Below are positions 1-8,157 of a stretch of DNA of 14,481 nucleotides, piece by piece (within the stretch, counting starts at the first letter, position 1; each line of letters opens with the position of its first letter). The notes below the pieces were generated by a model that saw nothing but the letters and a program-made list of their open reading frames with translations, did not search any database and was not told the origin of the DNA. This DNA is from JBCBWG01 sp964579305. Its GTDB lineage: Bacteria; Pseudomonadota; Alphaproteobacteria; Rhizobiales; Hyphomicrobiaceae. A program made the position numbers and the translations under genes. The DNA lies in the NCBI GenBank assembly GCA_964579305.1, contig CAZOGY010000093.1, positions 1 through 14,481 of the forward strand, read 5' to 3'.

Positions 1-48
1 ATCAAGGCGCAGCTTGGCGGCAAGGCTCAAAAAACATCGCTTTAATGC

Positions 49-212
49 ATGTCGCGACCAATCGGATTCACGCCTCAAGGCCGCAAAGCGGCCCGGGTCA
101 TCGATGTTCGTGTTCGAAACATCGACACGAAAACGGCCCGCCCCCGCAGAGGGCCAACAGCCCGTGAGCGCAACAAAGCTAAAGCGAGGCGCATGTCATG
201 CGACACGCTTTA
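49..212 (-). repeat. Structured 164-bp dispersed repeat, copy 1, starting at the smc stop codon
   Basis: Read on the minus strand, this copy matches the element at 13470-13633 over 164 bp with no gaps and 8 mismatches by hand alignment. It starts with TAAAGCG, and that TAA is the smc stop codon. The first hairpin pairs AGCTAAAGCG (206-215 on the minus strand) with CGCTTTAGCT (177-186), a perfect 10-bp stem that includes the last smc codon. Further hairpins include GGCCGC-ttt-GCGGCC and a stem TCGATGTT/AACATCGA. The end hairpin that is perfect in copy 2 (GCATCC/GGATGC) is degraded here. No coding frame is conserved. It may serve as the smc transcript 3' end, or be a REP- or MITE-like element. 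The repeat itself is certain; its function is not known. Confidence 0.9.
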
Positions 213-3200
213 GCTCGCGTCGCGGAAGCGTTCGGCGGTTTCCAGGTCCACGGACACGAGCTGACTGACGCCACGTTCGGCCATCGTCACCCCAAACAGC
301 CTGTTCATGCGGGCCATGGTCATCGGGTGGTGGGTGATCACCAGAAACCGTGTGTCGGTGTCGCGGGCCATGCGCTCCATCAATGTGCAGAAGCGGTCAA
401 CATTGGCGTCATCGAGCGGTGCATCGACCTCGTCGAGGACGCAGATCGGCGATGGGTTGGTCAAGAACACCGCAAAGATAAGAGACAGCGCCGTCAAGGT
501 CTGCTCGCCGCCGGACAAAAGCGAGAGCGTGACAGGCTTTTTGCCGGGGGGCTTGGCGATGATTTCAAGCCCGCCCTGCAATGGGTCATCGCTTTCAATA
601 AGCTCCAGTCGGGCTTCACCACCGCCAAAAAGTGTTTCAAACAGCGAAGAGAAATGCCGGTTGACGCTGTCGAACGCGTCGACAAGACGGCGGCGTGCTT
701 CGCGGTTGAGCTTCTGGATCGCGCCACGCAGTTTTGCGACCGCTGCTTCAACGTCTTCGCGGTCCCGATCAAGCGTGGCGTATTCCGCTTCGGCTTCTTC
801 CAGATCACGGCCGGCTTGCAGGTTGACCCCGCCAAGCCGGTCACGTTCTGCGCGCAATCTGGCGAGCCGGGTTTCGGCGGCGTTCAAGTCCGGCAGTGCG
901 CTGTCATCGGTGATGCCGGCAAGACGCGGGCAGCCCTCGGGCCGAACCTCAAACGTCGCTTGGATCTCATTTGCCAAGTCCTGCCGGCGCTGACGGGCCG
1001 TCTCCAAATGGGCTTCACTGCGGGCTTTGGATTCACGGGCTGCGGCCATTTCGGCACGCAAGGATTTGAGAGCTGTTGCGGCTTCTCGGACGTTGGTATC
1101 CGCCTCGGCCAGGGCATCTGCAGCGTTGTTTCTTGCCTGTTCAGCGGCCGCGATTTCATCAGCGAGGCGTGATTTTTGGGTTTCGATGGTCTGAGGGCGG
1201 GCGTCTGCCTCAGTGAGCGCTGCGGTCACGGCCGTGCGCCGTTGTGCGATTGCGGCGCACTGCGCGCTGGTTTCGGACAGCCGCTTGCGCCAGCGTTCCA
1301 GGTCAGCAGATACCGCGGCGGCCCGATTGAGCCGCAATTGCCGTTCGCGTTCGTGGGCGGCCTGTTCGCCCCGTGCATGCGCCAACGCGTTGCGGGCCGT
1401 TGTGCTTGCCGCACGCGCCGCGGCGATTGCGGGCCCATGGTCCGTGCGCGGGAGCGCGGCAGCCGTCTGGCGTAATCTGGCGATCGCGGCTTGCCGGGCT
1501 TCGACGTCCTGGGCGGCTTGTTCGGCGGCGGCCTGCGCACTGTCGTGGCGGCTGCGATGGGCTTCGGCTGCGCGGTCGCACGCGCTCAGTGCTGCCGTTG
1601 CCTCTTGCAAGGCCCGACGCGCGGCCTGCAATCGTGTTTCGGCCTGTGCATCAGCGGCACGAACCATGTCACGGTTTTGGATTGCCTGTTCTGTTTGCGC
1701 CCGGACCGAAGCCAGCGCGTCCGCGGCGGCGTGCTCTTGGTCCTTGAGACGGACCAGCCGGTTGCGTTCAGCCAACCGGCGGGCGTGCGATGTTTCGGCG
1801 GTGGCTTTGGCGACAAACCCATCCCATCGGACGAGGTCGCCATCTGGCGTGACAAGGCATTGACCCGGTGACAGGTCGCTTTGTGCGTTGATCGCCTCGT
1901 CCAGGCTGCTGACCAGGGCGATCGCGGCAAGGGTGCGGGCCAATTGGGGCGGCGCATCGATCAGAGGCGCGAGCGGCTCTGCGTTCGGCGGCCAAGCATT
2001 TGGCGCGGGCGCTTCCACCGATGTATCCGACGTTGTGCGCCAATGGGCTGGAGCGGCTGGGTCGAGCGCGGCTGAGAGGTCGTCTCGCAGGGCAGCCGCC
2101 AAGGCGCGTTCATAGCCGGTGGTGATCGTGATCGCGTCGATAACCGGTCGGTGGTCGGCTGGCGTTTCGGGCGTCAGCAGGCGTTCCAATGCCGTGCGCT
2201 CGGCGGCAATCCTGGCGTGGTCCAATTCCGCCTTTTGCAAACTTGCGGCCGATTGGTCAGCCGCATCCTCGGCGGCTTGTCGCGCGGCGCGGCGCGTTTC
2301 GCGCTCGTCTTCAATGGTTTGGACGGCGGCCGCGCATGCGGCCTCGTGGGCTGCCGCTGCTTCCCGTTCTGTTGGATCGGGCGCATTGTCCACCAGATTG
2401 GCAAGTTCGAGTGCCGTGCGGGCCGCGCGTTCGCGAAGGCGGCCCAGTTCGGCCTCTGCGTCGGTTAAGCGCGTTTCGTTGAGCCGCAGTGCCGCGGCCT
2501 CTGCGGTGGCCTGATCCGTGATCGTTTGAAGCGTTAGGTCGGCGGCAGTCAATTTCGCCTGCGCGGCCTCACACGCCTTTGTAAGCTCGCTGGAACGTTC
2601 GTCCGCGTCGTGTGAGGCCTCGAGCTGCCGCGCCTCCGCCTCCAATTCGCTGATGCGTGCCACGGCCTCGGCATGTGCGCGGTTTTCGCGGTCGTGGTCC
2701 GCACCGAGGCGTTCTAATTCGGCTGTGAGTTCTGCGATCCGCTGGTGTGCGCGGTTCAAGTCCTGGGCGAGCGCGTCGCGTTGCAACGTCAGACGGGTGA
2801 GGGCTGCGGCCCGCTCGGTTTCGGCCTTGCGTGCGGTGTCGCTTGCGGCGCTGGCCTCGGTTTCGCGCGCAATCAGTGCGGCTTCCTGCGAGAGGTGTTT
2901 GGCCAGTTCGGCGGCGAGTTTGCCAAGGGCGTCTTCCTGGGCAGCAACGTCGGCTTGGGCCATGCGCCATTTCACGTAAAGAACAGTGGCATGGCTTGCC
3001 CGGATTTGTTCACTGATGGCTGCGTGCCGGCGCGCCTGCCGGGCCTGGCGCTTCAGGCCGTCGATGCGGGACTGGATCTGGCCCAGCGTATCGTTAATCC
3101 GCACTAGGTTGGCATCGGCGTTCTTCAAGCGCAATTCCGCGTCGTGGCGGCGGCTGTGCAGACCGGCGATGCCTGCGGCATCTTCCAGGATGCGGCGACG

Positions 3201-3677
3201 CTGATCGGGACGCGCGTTGACGATATCGCCGATCTGGCCCTGACGCACGAGCGCGGGCGACCGGGCGCCGCTGGCGGCGTCCTCAAACAGCACGCGGACA
3301 TCGCGTGCCCGAACTTCACGGGCGTTAATGCGGTAGCTTGAGCCGGCCTCGCGCTCGATGCGGCGCGTGATCTCAAGCGTGTCGTCGTTATTGAACTCTG
3401 CCGGCGCGCGCCGCGCCGTATTGTCCATGAAAATCGTGACCTCGGCGGCGTTGCGGGCTGGCCGGCCAGCAGTGCCCGAAAAGATCACATCCTCCATGGC
3501 GGATGCGCGCATGGACTTATACGAGGTCTCGCCCATGACCCAGCGAAGGGCCTCGAGCAGGTTGGACTTGCCGCAACCGTTGGGGCCGACAACGCCCGTC
3601 AGGCCCGGCTCGATCAGGAGATCGGTCGGCTCCACGAACGATTTAAAGCCCATGAGGCGGAGACGGGTCATCTGCAT
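210..3677 (-). CDS. smc: Chromosome segregation protein SMC
   Basis: SMC is the ATPase core of bacterial condensin. It dimerises, and with ScpA and ScpB loads on DNA to organise and separate chromosomes in the cytoplasm. The 1155-residue product has the full layout. An N-terminal head carries Walker A GPNGCGKS at about 31-38. A long Ala/Arg/Glu-rich coiled coil follows, then a hinge domain at roughly 505-630, and the returning coiled coil. The C-terminal head has the signature LLSGGEQ near 1053-1059, Walker B VLDEVD near 1080-1085, a D-loop, and the His switch in ITHHP near 1114-1118. Length is normal for alphaproteobacterial SMC. The start ATG-CAG-ATG fits the family's usual N-terminus (MxxTRLRLxGFKSF); either Met is possible, and no strong Shine-Dalgarno is visible. 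It is last in a minus-strand run of genes, 89 bases after the flavoprotein. Its stop codon forms the first bases of repeat copy 1. Confidence 0.98.
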   Translation of the reverse strand: MQMTRLRLMGFKSFVEPTDLLIEPGLTGVVGPNGCGKSNLLEALRWVMGETSYKSMRASAMEDVIFSGTAGRPARNAAEVTIFMDNTARRAPAEFNNDDTLEITRRIEREAGSSYRINAREVRARDVRVLFEDAASGARSPALVRQGQIGDIVNARPDQRRRILEDAAGIAGLHSRRHDAELRLKNADANLVRINDTLGQIQSRIDGLKRQARQARRHAAISEQIRASHATVLYVKWRMAQADVAAQEDALGKLAAELAKHLSQEAALIARETEASAASDTARKAETERAAALTRLTLQRDALAQDLNRAHQRIAELTAELERLGADHDRENRAHAEAVARISELEAEARQLEASHDADERSSELTKACEAAQAKLTAADLTLQTITDQATAEAAALRLNETRLTDAEAELGRLRERAARTALELANLVDNAPDPTEREAAAAHEAACAAAVQTIEDERETRRAARQAAEDAADQSAASLQKAELDHARIAAERTALERLLTPETPADHRPVIDAITITTGYERALAAALRDDLSAALDPAAPAHWRTTSDTSVEAPAPNAWPPNAEPLAPLIDAPPQLARTLAAIALVSSLDEAINAQSDLSPGQCLVTPDGDLVRWDGFVAKATAETSHARRLAERNRLVRLKDQEHAAADALASVRAQTEQAIQNRDMVRAADAQAETRLQAARRALQEATAALSACDRAAEAHRSRHDSAQAAAEQAAQDVEARQAAIARLRQTAAALPRTDHGPAIAAARAASTTARNALAHARGEQAAHERERQLRLNRAAAVSADLERWRKRLSETSAQCAAIAQRRTAVTAALTEADARPQTIETQKSRLADEIAAAEQARNNAADALAEADTNVREAATALKSLRAEMAAARESKARSEAHLETARQRRQDLANEIQATFEVRPEGCPRLAGITDDSALPDLNAAETRLARLRAERDRLGGVNLQAGRDLEEAEAEYATLDRDREDVEAAVAKLRGAIQKLNREARRRLVDAFDSVNRHFSSLFETLFGGGEARLELIESDDPLQGGLEIIAKPPGKKPVTLSLLSGGEQTLTALSLIFAVFLTNPSPICVLDEVDAPLDDANVDRFCTLMERMARDTDTRFLVITHHPMTMARMNRLFGVTMAERGVSQLVSVDLETAERFRDAS

Positions 3678-3712
3678 GGCGGCAGGTTAGCAGGTGAGTC
3701 TGGGGCTTTGGG

Positions 3713-3727
3713 AGCGATATGATCGCT
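3713..3727. other. Short perfect inverted repeat in the gap before smc
   Basis: AGCGAT-atg-ATCGCT forms a 6-bp perfect inverted repeat with a 3-base spacer, inside the 89-base gap between the flavoprotein stop and the smc start. No T-run follows on either strand, so it is not a classical terminator. It could be an operator half-site pair, a small mRNA hairpin in the smc leader, or chance. Confidence 0.3.
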
Positions 3728-3766
3728 TGGTTGCCCCTTGGCGCCGTTTCAGCCAACTGACGCGTT

Positions 3767-4978
3767 TCACAAAGCTTCGCCCGCGGCGACGGCGCTGGCC
3801 CAGGCCCACTGGAAATTATAGCCGCCCAGCCAGCCCGTGACGTCGACGCATTCGCCAATGCAGTAAAGCCCGGGCACCCGCTTGGCCTCCATTGTTCGCG
3901 AGGACAGCTCCGCCGTTGCAATGCCGCCGGCGGTGACTTCGGCTTTGGCGTAACCCTCCGTTCCCGTTGGCAGGAATGGCCAACTCGCCAAGCGCGTTTC
4001 AATCGCCGAAAGTTTCTTGTCGGAAAGCGTCGTCAACGGCACCGTTTCAGGACCATGTGGCTCCACAGGCAACGTGATTTGCGCCAGGGTTTGGGCAAGG
4101 CGCGCTGGTAGTCGTTCCGACAATGCCGTGCGCAAGGTCGTTTTGGGGCGCTGACGTTTTAGGTCGATCAACCAGCCGGGCGCGGCTTCTGGTATCAGAT
4201 TAAGCGACACGGTTTGGCCGGGGCGCCAATATGACGAGATTTGCAGGATCGAAGGTCCGGAAATACCGCGGTGCGTAAACAAGAACGCCTCTTGGAACGC
4301 GGTTTTTCCAAGCCTGGCTACGGTCTGCGTGGCGACGCCCGCGAGCGCTGTAAAATCCTTCTGATCAGGTCCGAGTGTCAAAGGGACCAGAGCGGGGCGC
4401 GGCGCCACGATTTGCAAGCCGAATTGACGGGCAATGTCGTAGGCAAAGCCGGTCGCGCCCATTTTGGGGATCGATGGGCCGCCGGTTGCAAGCACCAGCG
4501 CCGGTGCAGCGATCTCCGCATTGTCACATTGAACATGAAATCGATTGTCCAAGTGGCGGATTTCGCGAATGCTTTCGCCGAGAATGACGTTGACGTCGGC
4601 TTTTTCGCATTCGGCAAGCAGCATATCAACGATTTGGCGCGCCGAGCCGTCGCAAAATAATTGACCGAGTGTCTTTTCATGCCAGGCAATGCCGTAGCGA
4701 TCGACCAAATCGATAAAGTTTTGAGGGCGATATCGCTTGAGTGCAGATTTCGCGAAATGAGGGTTTTCGGAAAGATAGCATTTTGGGTCGGTATGAATAT
4801 TCGTGAAATTACAGCGGCCGCCGCCGGAAATCAGTATCTTTTTACCGGCTTTTGGCGCGTGGTCGATCAGCACCACGCGCTTGCCGCGTGAGCCTGCGAC
4901 AGCGCCACACATCATGCCGGCCGCGCCGGCGCCGAGCACGATGACGTCGGCGATTGTCGTGCGTGCCGGCACGGTCAC
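3767..4978 (-). CDS. HI0933/YhiN-family FAD-dependent oxidoreductase
   Basis: This is a predicted cytoplasmic flavoprotein of the HI0933-like family (E. coli YhiN and clostridial BaiN relatives); the substrate is unknown in most members. The 403-residue protein has an N-terminal dinucleotide-binding loop GAGAAG (16-21), the family hallmark GGGRCNFTN (52-60), a second conserved stretch around LATGGPSIPKMGATG (163-177), FTHRGISGPS (235-244), and a C-terminal FAD-contact segment with GECVDVTGWLGGYN (375-388). Length is typical. The start is GTG at 4976-4978, directly after the lipase TGA. A good Shine-Dalgarno (AGGGAG) sits in the last lipase codons, so translation is probably coupled. Part of the gene is noticeably AT-rich: 4621-4800 is about 47% GC by hand count, against about 75% in a sample of smc (1381-1440). 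This may indicate later acquisition. The family is clear; the reaction cannot be assigned. Confidence 0.93.
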   Translation of the reverse strand: MTVPARTTIADVIVLGAGAAGMMCGAVAGSRGKRVVLIDHAPKAGKKILISGGGRCNFTNIHTDPKCYLSENPHFAKSALKRYRPQNFIDLVDRYGIAWHEKTLGQLFCDGSARQIVDMLLAECEKADVNVILGESIREIRHLDNRFHVQCDNAEIAAPALVLATGGPSIPKMGATGFAYDIARQFGLQIVAPRPALVPLTLGPDQKDFTALAGVATQTVARLGKTAFQEAFLFTHRGISGPSILQISSYWRPGQTVSLNLIPEAAPGWLIDLKRQRPKTTLRTALSERLPARLAQTLAQITLPVEPHGPETVPLTTLSDKKLSAIETRLASWPFLPTGTEGYAKAEVTAGGIATAELSSRTMEAKRVPGLYCIGECVDVTGWLGGYNFQWAWASAVAAGEAL

Positions 4979-6028
4979 TCAGTCTCCCTGCAAACAGGCC
5001 GTCGCTTCATCTTTCGCCTTCACCGGCGCAAGCATGTAGGCATAGGCGAGGATGCTGTGTCGACAGGTGACCTGCTGACCGGGTTTGCCGATGCCGATTT
5101 TCAGGTCAGGCCAGTCAAAAGATGAGATCCGGAACAGTCTTCCAACGTGCACGTAAGGGGTGCGCGGGCGCGAGGGCGGGACGGCCGGTACGATATCGAC
5201 GACGTTGCAGACGCGGTCGATGCGGCCGACCGCCTTGGCCAGTTTCGCAAAACCTGGGTCACCAACGCGGGGTGAGGCAAAGGTCACGATGCGCATGGCC
5301 ACGGCGTCTTCGGGCTGAACGCGAGCGGCTTCGACACCGGACAGGGTCGCAAGCGCGCCGCCGAGGCTGTGACCAATGAACGTGACTTTGCGGCCGGAAG
5401 TGAGTTCCGCCAAGGCGCGAACGAAGTTTTGGCGTCTGCCTTTTGCGACAAGTTCCAGGCTTGCAAAAATTTGGCGGAAGCCGGCGTGCACGTTTGCGGG
5501 CGCGCGTATGGGGAGAGTGCGCAGGGGGAATGGCTTTAGTCGCGCCTGCATATTGCGCAGCCATTCAATTGGCTTGAGCGTGCCACGCAGGACGATCAGC
5601 CGCCGGCCGGATGTTGGATCGTCAGCGATTACGCCGAATAGAGACCGTGTCTTGCTTTTGCGCAGACGGATGATGCGGCGACGACCCGGATCGCCGTAGA
5701 TGAGGCCGACGAGTTTGAGACCGGGTGTGAGCTGGACGGTTGGGTTTTGGCCGGCAACGTCGGCGTCAAACATCGCATAGGCCATCGCGGCCAAGCGGGC
5801 GTGGGCAGCCAAATCGTCTGACGTGGCGGCGCCGGCTGAGGGTTTTATGACGGCCGGGATCAGCGCACTGGCGGCTGGCCGGTCACGGGGATCGAATTCA
5901 GATCTGTCGGGACAGGTGAACCAGGCCGGCGTTTCAGCGGTTGCCCCGGATGCTGACGCGGCGATGATGAGGATCAAACCAGCGATGCGTGTCAGCATGG
6001 TCGGCGTTGTCAAACGGGCGTTGCGCAT
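4979..6028 (-). CDS. Secreted class-3 (Mbeg/Fungal-lipase type) lipase family protein
   Basis: This is a predicted alpha/beta-hydrolase of the lipase class 3 family, likely exported and acting on acyl-ester lipids in the periplasm or outside the cell. The 349-residue product begins with a signal peptide: a basic N-terminus, a hydrophobic stretch at about 13-25, and a likely cleavage after ASGATA near residue 31. The nucleophile elbow GHSLGG is at 219-224 (Ser221). It is followed by the typical ASPRVGDPGF (251-260), a likely catalytic Asp278 in VVDIVP and a likely His324 in CRHSI. Cysteines at 39, 274, 322 and 345 could form disulfides, which would suit the upstream DsbA genes. Start choice: ATG at 6028 follows CGGAG at good spacing; a later ATG (residue 11) is possible. 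It sits in tandem with the flavoprotein (TGA|GTG). Substrate is not predictable. Confidence 0.88.
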   Translation of the reverse strand: MRNARLTTPTMLTRIAGLILIIAASASGATAETPAWFTCPDRSEFDPRDRPAASALIPAVIKPSAGAATSDDLAAHARLAAMAYAMFDADVAGQNPTVQLTPGLKLVGLIYGDPGRRRIIRLRKSKTRSLFGVIADDPTSGRRLIVLRGTLKPIEWLRNMQARLKPFPLRTLPIRAPANVHAGFRQIFASLELVAKGRRQNFVRALAELTSGRKVTFIGHSLGGALATLSGVEAARVQPEDAVAMRIVTFASPRVGDPGFAKLAKAVGRIDRVCNVVDIVPAVPPSRPRTPYVHVGRLFRISSFDWPDLKIGIGKPGQQVTCRHSILAYAYMLAPVKAKDEATACLQGD

Positions 6029-6148
6029 GGTCCGCTCCGGAGCAAAAAGGCATGGCTGCTAAGAGCTTGCGCATTGGGACGGAAGTTTGGTGTGGCCGGG
6101 CTGAGCGGTGAGAAAGATCCACTCTGGCTGTTGGCGACGGTTGAGGGG

Positions 6149-6176
6149 AACCGGTGCGTCAGCGCGTAACCGGTGC
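6149..6176. repeat. Two direct copies of AACCGGTGC in the lipase upstream gap
   Basis: AACCGGTGC occurs at 6149-6157 and again at 6168-6176, 19 bases apart (about two helical turns), each containing the palindrome ACCGGT. They lie in the 248-base gap between the lipoprotein gene and the lipase start, where I find no other gene. A paired protein-binding site is possible; chance in GC-rich DNA is also possible. Confidence 0.3.
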
Positions 6177-6276
6177 AGGGGCGGCGTGGGTCACGGCTTG
6201 GCGCGGCCATGTTGCGCCGATCCATGCGGTGCTGGCTGGGCATGCGGCGCGGGCAAGAAACGTGGTGCGTCCCGTT

Positions 6277-7029
6277 TCAGCGTCGTTCGGCCAACAGCGG
6301 ATCAACGATGGCGCGGATATCCTTCATCGTCAGGACCCGCTTTTCGAGCCGCGTGTTGATGAAGAAGTTGGGTGTTCCGATAATGCCGAGTGTCCGGCCC
6401 CGGTCTTTCTTGGCTTTCAAACCGGCGAGCAGCGCTTGGTCGGCGAAACAGCGGTCCAAAGCCGCGCGGCCCAGGCCAACCTGTCGCGCGATGCGATAGA
6501 TCGGGTCTTTACGCACGTCTTGGCTAACCCAGCGGGACTGCTGGGCGAGAAAGCGGCCATATAGGTCCAGTCGTTTGGCGGGCGGTGCACAGCGCCACGC
6601 GATCGTCGCGGTGCCGGACTGAAACCCAATGGGAAACTCGCGGAGAATGAACCTGACCTTGCCCGTATCGATGTATTCGCGCTTGAGTTGCGGAAACGTT
6701 CGGGCGTGGAACCTACGGCAATAGGGGCACGTCAGGGACGCGTACTTGACGATCACGACAGGTGCGGTGGGGCTGCCGTAGACGTTGTCTGGCAGCGGGC
6801 CAGGGTCGAGTACCTGCGCCAGCGTCGGTTTGGCAATCACCTCGCGCCGGCCGCTGGACTGATCGCCGTGCAGCTTAAACGGATCGAACGTGGTTTTCCG
6901 GGGCGCTAATGCGGCGTTGGCGGCGGCTGCGCCAGTCGGCGTTGCGCCAATGCTGCTGAGGTTGAGCCCGGACGCACAGCCAGAAACGCCTGTCGCCAAC
7001 AAAAGTGCGAGGCCGGCAGCAAAGCGCAC
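6277..7029 (-). CDS. DsbA-family thiol-disulfide oxidoreductase, predicted lipoprotein
   Basis: This is a thioredoxin-fold protein of the DsbA/Thioredoxin_4 type, expected to make or exchange disulfides in envelope proteins. I start it at GTG (7027-7029), not the in-frame ATG at 7068. The GTG has a strong GGGGGAG five bases before it, and the product then begins with a clean lipoprotein signal: V-R-F-A-A-G, a run of hydrophobics, and the lipobox VSGC with Cys18 as the lipidated residue. The mature part (250 residues in total) carries the active site CPYC at about 101-104, a KVRFILREFP strand typical of this subgroup, and the cis-proline segment GTPNFFIN near the C-terminus. It is a paralogue of the next gene upstream, which has CGHC instead. 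The lipid anchor is inferred from the lipobox alone. Confidence 0.9.
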   Translation of the reverse strand: MRFAAGLALLLATGVSGCASGLNLSSIGATPTGAAAANAALAPRKTTFDPFKLHGDQSSGRREVIAKPTLAQVLDPGPLPDNVYGSPTAPVVIVKYASLTCPYCRRFHARTFPQLKREYIDTGKVRFILREFPIGFQSGTATIAWRCAPPAKRLDLYGRFLAQQSRWVSQDVRKDPIYRIARQVGLGRAALDRCFADQALLAGLKAKKDRGRTLGIIGTPNFFINTRLEKRVLTMKDIRAIVDPLLAERR

Positions 7030-7079
7030 GTGAGCTCCCCCGAATTCAGGCGGGCGCTGGCAGCGCACCTTGCCCCGTC

Positions 7080-7110
7080 AAAAACTTATCGCGGCTGCTC
7101 GTAAGCAACC
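7080..7110 (-). terminator. Weak terminator-like hairpin between the two DsbA genes
   Basis: On the minus strand GGTTGCT-tacg-AGCAGCC can form a stem (one G-U pair), followed after about 8 bases by TTTTT. The gap between stem and T-run is longer than in a normal intrinsic terminator, so readthrough is likely. It lies about 70 bases after the stop of the upstream DsbA gene. Confidence 0.3.
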
Positions 7111-7177
7111 GCGCACGTACGTTACCGCACGATCATGGCCGACACGCGCGCAGCTTGCGGCGTGCAGACGCTTTTTC

Positions 7178-7882
7178 TCAGGAGCCGTTACCTTTGAGCA
7201 GCGGGTCAATTGCCTTTTCAAAGGTTGCCAACTGGTCCGTACGGCCCTTGAGCGGTTTGCCATTGATGAAGAACGATGGCGTTGCGTTCACGCCGAATTC
7301 CTTCGACGCGATGTCGCGCTGCTTGGCGATCTTCTGGAGAAGAGCATTATCCTGCAGGCATGCGTTGAACTTGGCTTCGGTGAAGCCCGCCTGTTTGGCG
7401 ATCTCCTGCAGCTTCGGCAGCGGATCGCGCGACACCCACTCGCGTTGTTTTTGAAACAGCACCGAAGTCAGCGTCATTGCCTTGTCGTTGTCTGCGGTGC
7501 AGCGCGCCAACATCGAAGCCGCAGCGGCCAAGTTGTCGAGCGGGAACTCGCGGAAGATAAAGCGGACCTTGCCGGTTTCGACGTATTTCTCTTTCAAGCC
7601 AGGGAAGACGTCGTTGTGGAATGTTCCGCAGTGGCCGCAGGTCATCGATGCATACTCGATGATGGTGACCGGTGCGTCTTCCTTGCCGATGGAAAGGTCT
7701 TCCAGACCCGACTTCGGGTTCATCAGCGCGGCTTGATCAATCGTTGTTGTCTGCGCCAGAGCCGGTGTGATCTTCGCAATCGTCACGGCGATCATGGAAC
7801 CGATGGCCAAGCCGATCAGGAATGCGCGGCCCGCGTAGGGTTTGCGTGCCGGTGTCGCGTTTGCGGTGTGCTGGATGGCCAT
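7178..7882 (-). CDS. DsbA-family thiol-disulfide oxidoreductase (membrane-anchored or exported)
   Basis: A periplasmic thioredoxin-fold oxidoreductase of the DsbA type commonly found beside smc in alphaproteobacteria. The 234-residue product has a cytoplasmic basic start (about 1-19), a hydrophobic segment at 20-43 ending in PALAQ, which may be a cleaved signal or an anchor, and a Thioredoxin_4 domain. The active site is CGHC (82-85) and the cis-proline motif is ATPSFFING. KVRFIFREFPLD is shared almost word for word with the lipoprotein paralogue downstream. The start ATG at 7882 has GAGGAGAG at suitable spacing. It follows the DUF721 gene on the same strand after 275 bases, which is enough room for its own promoter, though I cannot point to one. 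Family assignment is solid; client proteins are unknown. Confidence 0.94.
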   Translation of the reverse strand: MAIQHTANATPARKPYAGRAFLIGLAIGSMIAVTIAKITPALAQTTTIDQAALMNPKSGLEDLSIGKEDAPVTIIEYASMTCGHCGTFHNDVFPGLKEKYVETGKVRFIFREFPLDNLAAAASMLARCTADNDKAMTLTSVLFQKQREWVSRDPLPKLQEIAKQAGFTEAKFNACLQDNALLQKIAKQRDIASKEFGVNATPSFFINGKPLKGRTDQLATFEKAIDPLLKGNGS

Positions 7883-8109
7883 TGCGGGTCTCTCCTCACC
7901 AAGTTACGGCGCGGCCCGCTGGCTCCTCCAGCATTGCGCCCGAATGTTGCATTGCGTGCGCAGACTGCGCGGCCGTGCGATCTGCATCTCATGCGTGCCG
8001 CCGAACCGCAACTTACGGTCCCGTTATCGGCAACTGCGTAACGCGGCTGACGCGGGGCGGTTCGCGCGGCAACACACATGCCATGCGTATTAGACGCGGC
8101 TTGATGAAC

Positions 8110-8139
8110 AGTGGATGGCTGTGAGTAAGCTGTGGATGC
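8110..8139 (+). promoter_or_regulatory. Cluster of DnaA-box-like 9-mers (weak)
   Basis: Three 9-mers in one orientation, 10-11 bases apart, resemble the DnaA box TGTGNATAA: AGTGGATGG (8110-8118), TGTGAGTAA (8120-8128, one mismatch) and TGTGGATGC (8131-8139, two mismatches). They follow the stop of the DUF721/DciA-like gene. Similarity is limited and could be chance. Confidence 0.2.
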
Positions 8140-8157
8140 GCGAACCCAACCAAGTCA

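Noticed and set aside
49..212. CRISPR or insertion-sequence interpretation of the repeats
   Set aside because: The copies are 164 bp, kilobases apart, without spacers, transposase or visible target-site duplications.
198..1172. 324-codon open frame antisense to smc
   Set aside because: It lies fully within the smc coding region on the other strand, has no recognisable domain, and its composition mirrors smc codons. GC-rich DNA commonly leaves such frames open.
7030..7068. ATG start for the lipoprotein DsbA
   Set aside because: The GTG at 7029 has a much stronger Shine-Dalgarno and gives a proper lipoprotein signal; the extra 13 residues include polar and Pro-rich sequence that would spoil it.
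7070..8041. Plus-strand open frame over the CGHC DsbA gene
   Set aside because: It overlaps a well-supported DsbA gene on the opposite strand and has no family features.
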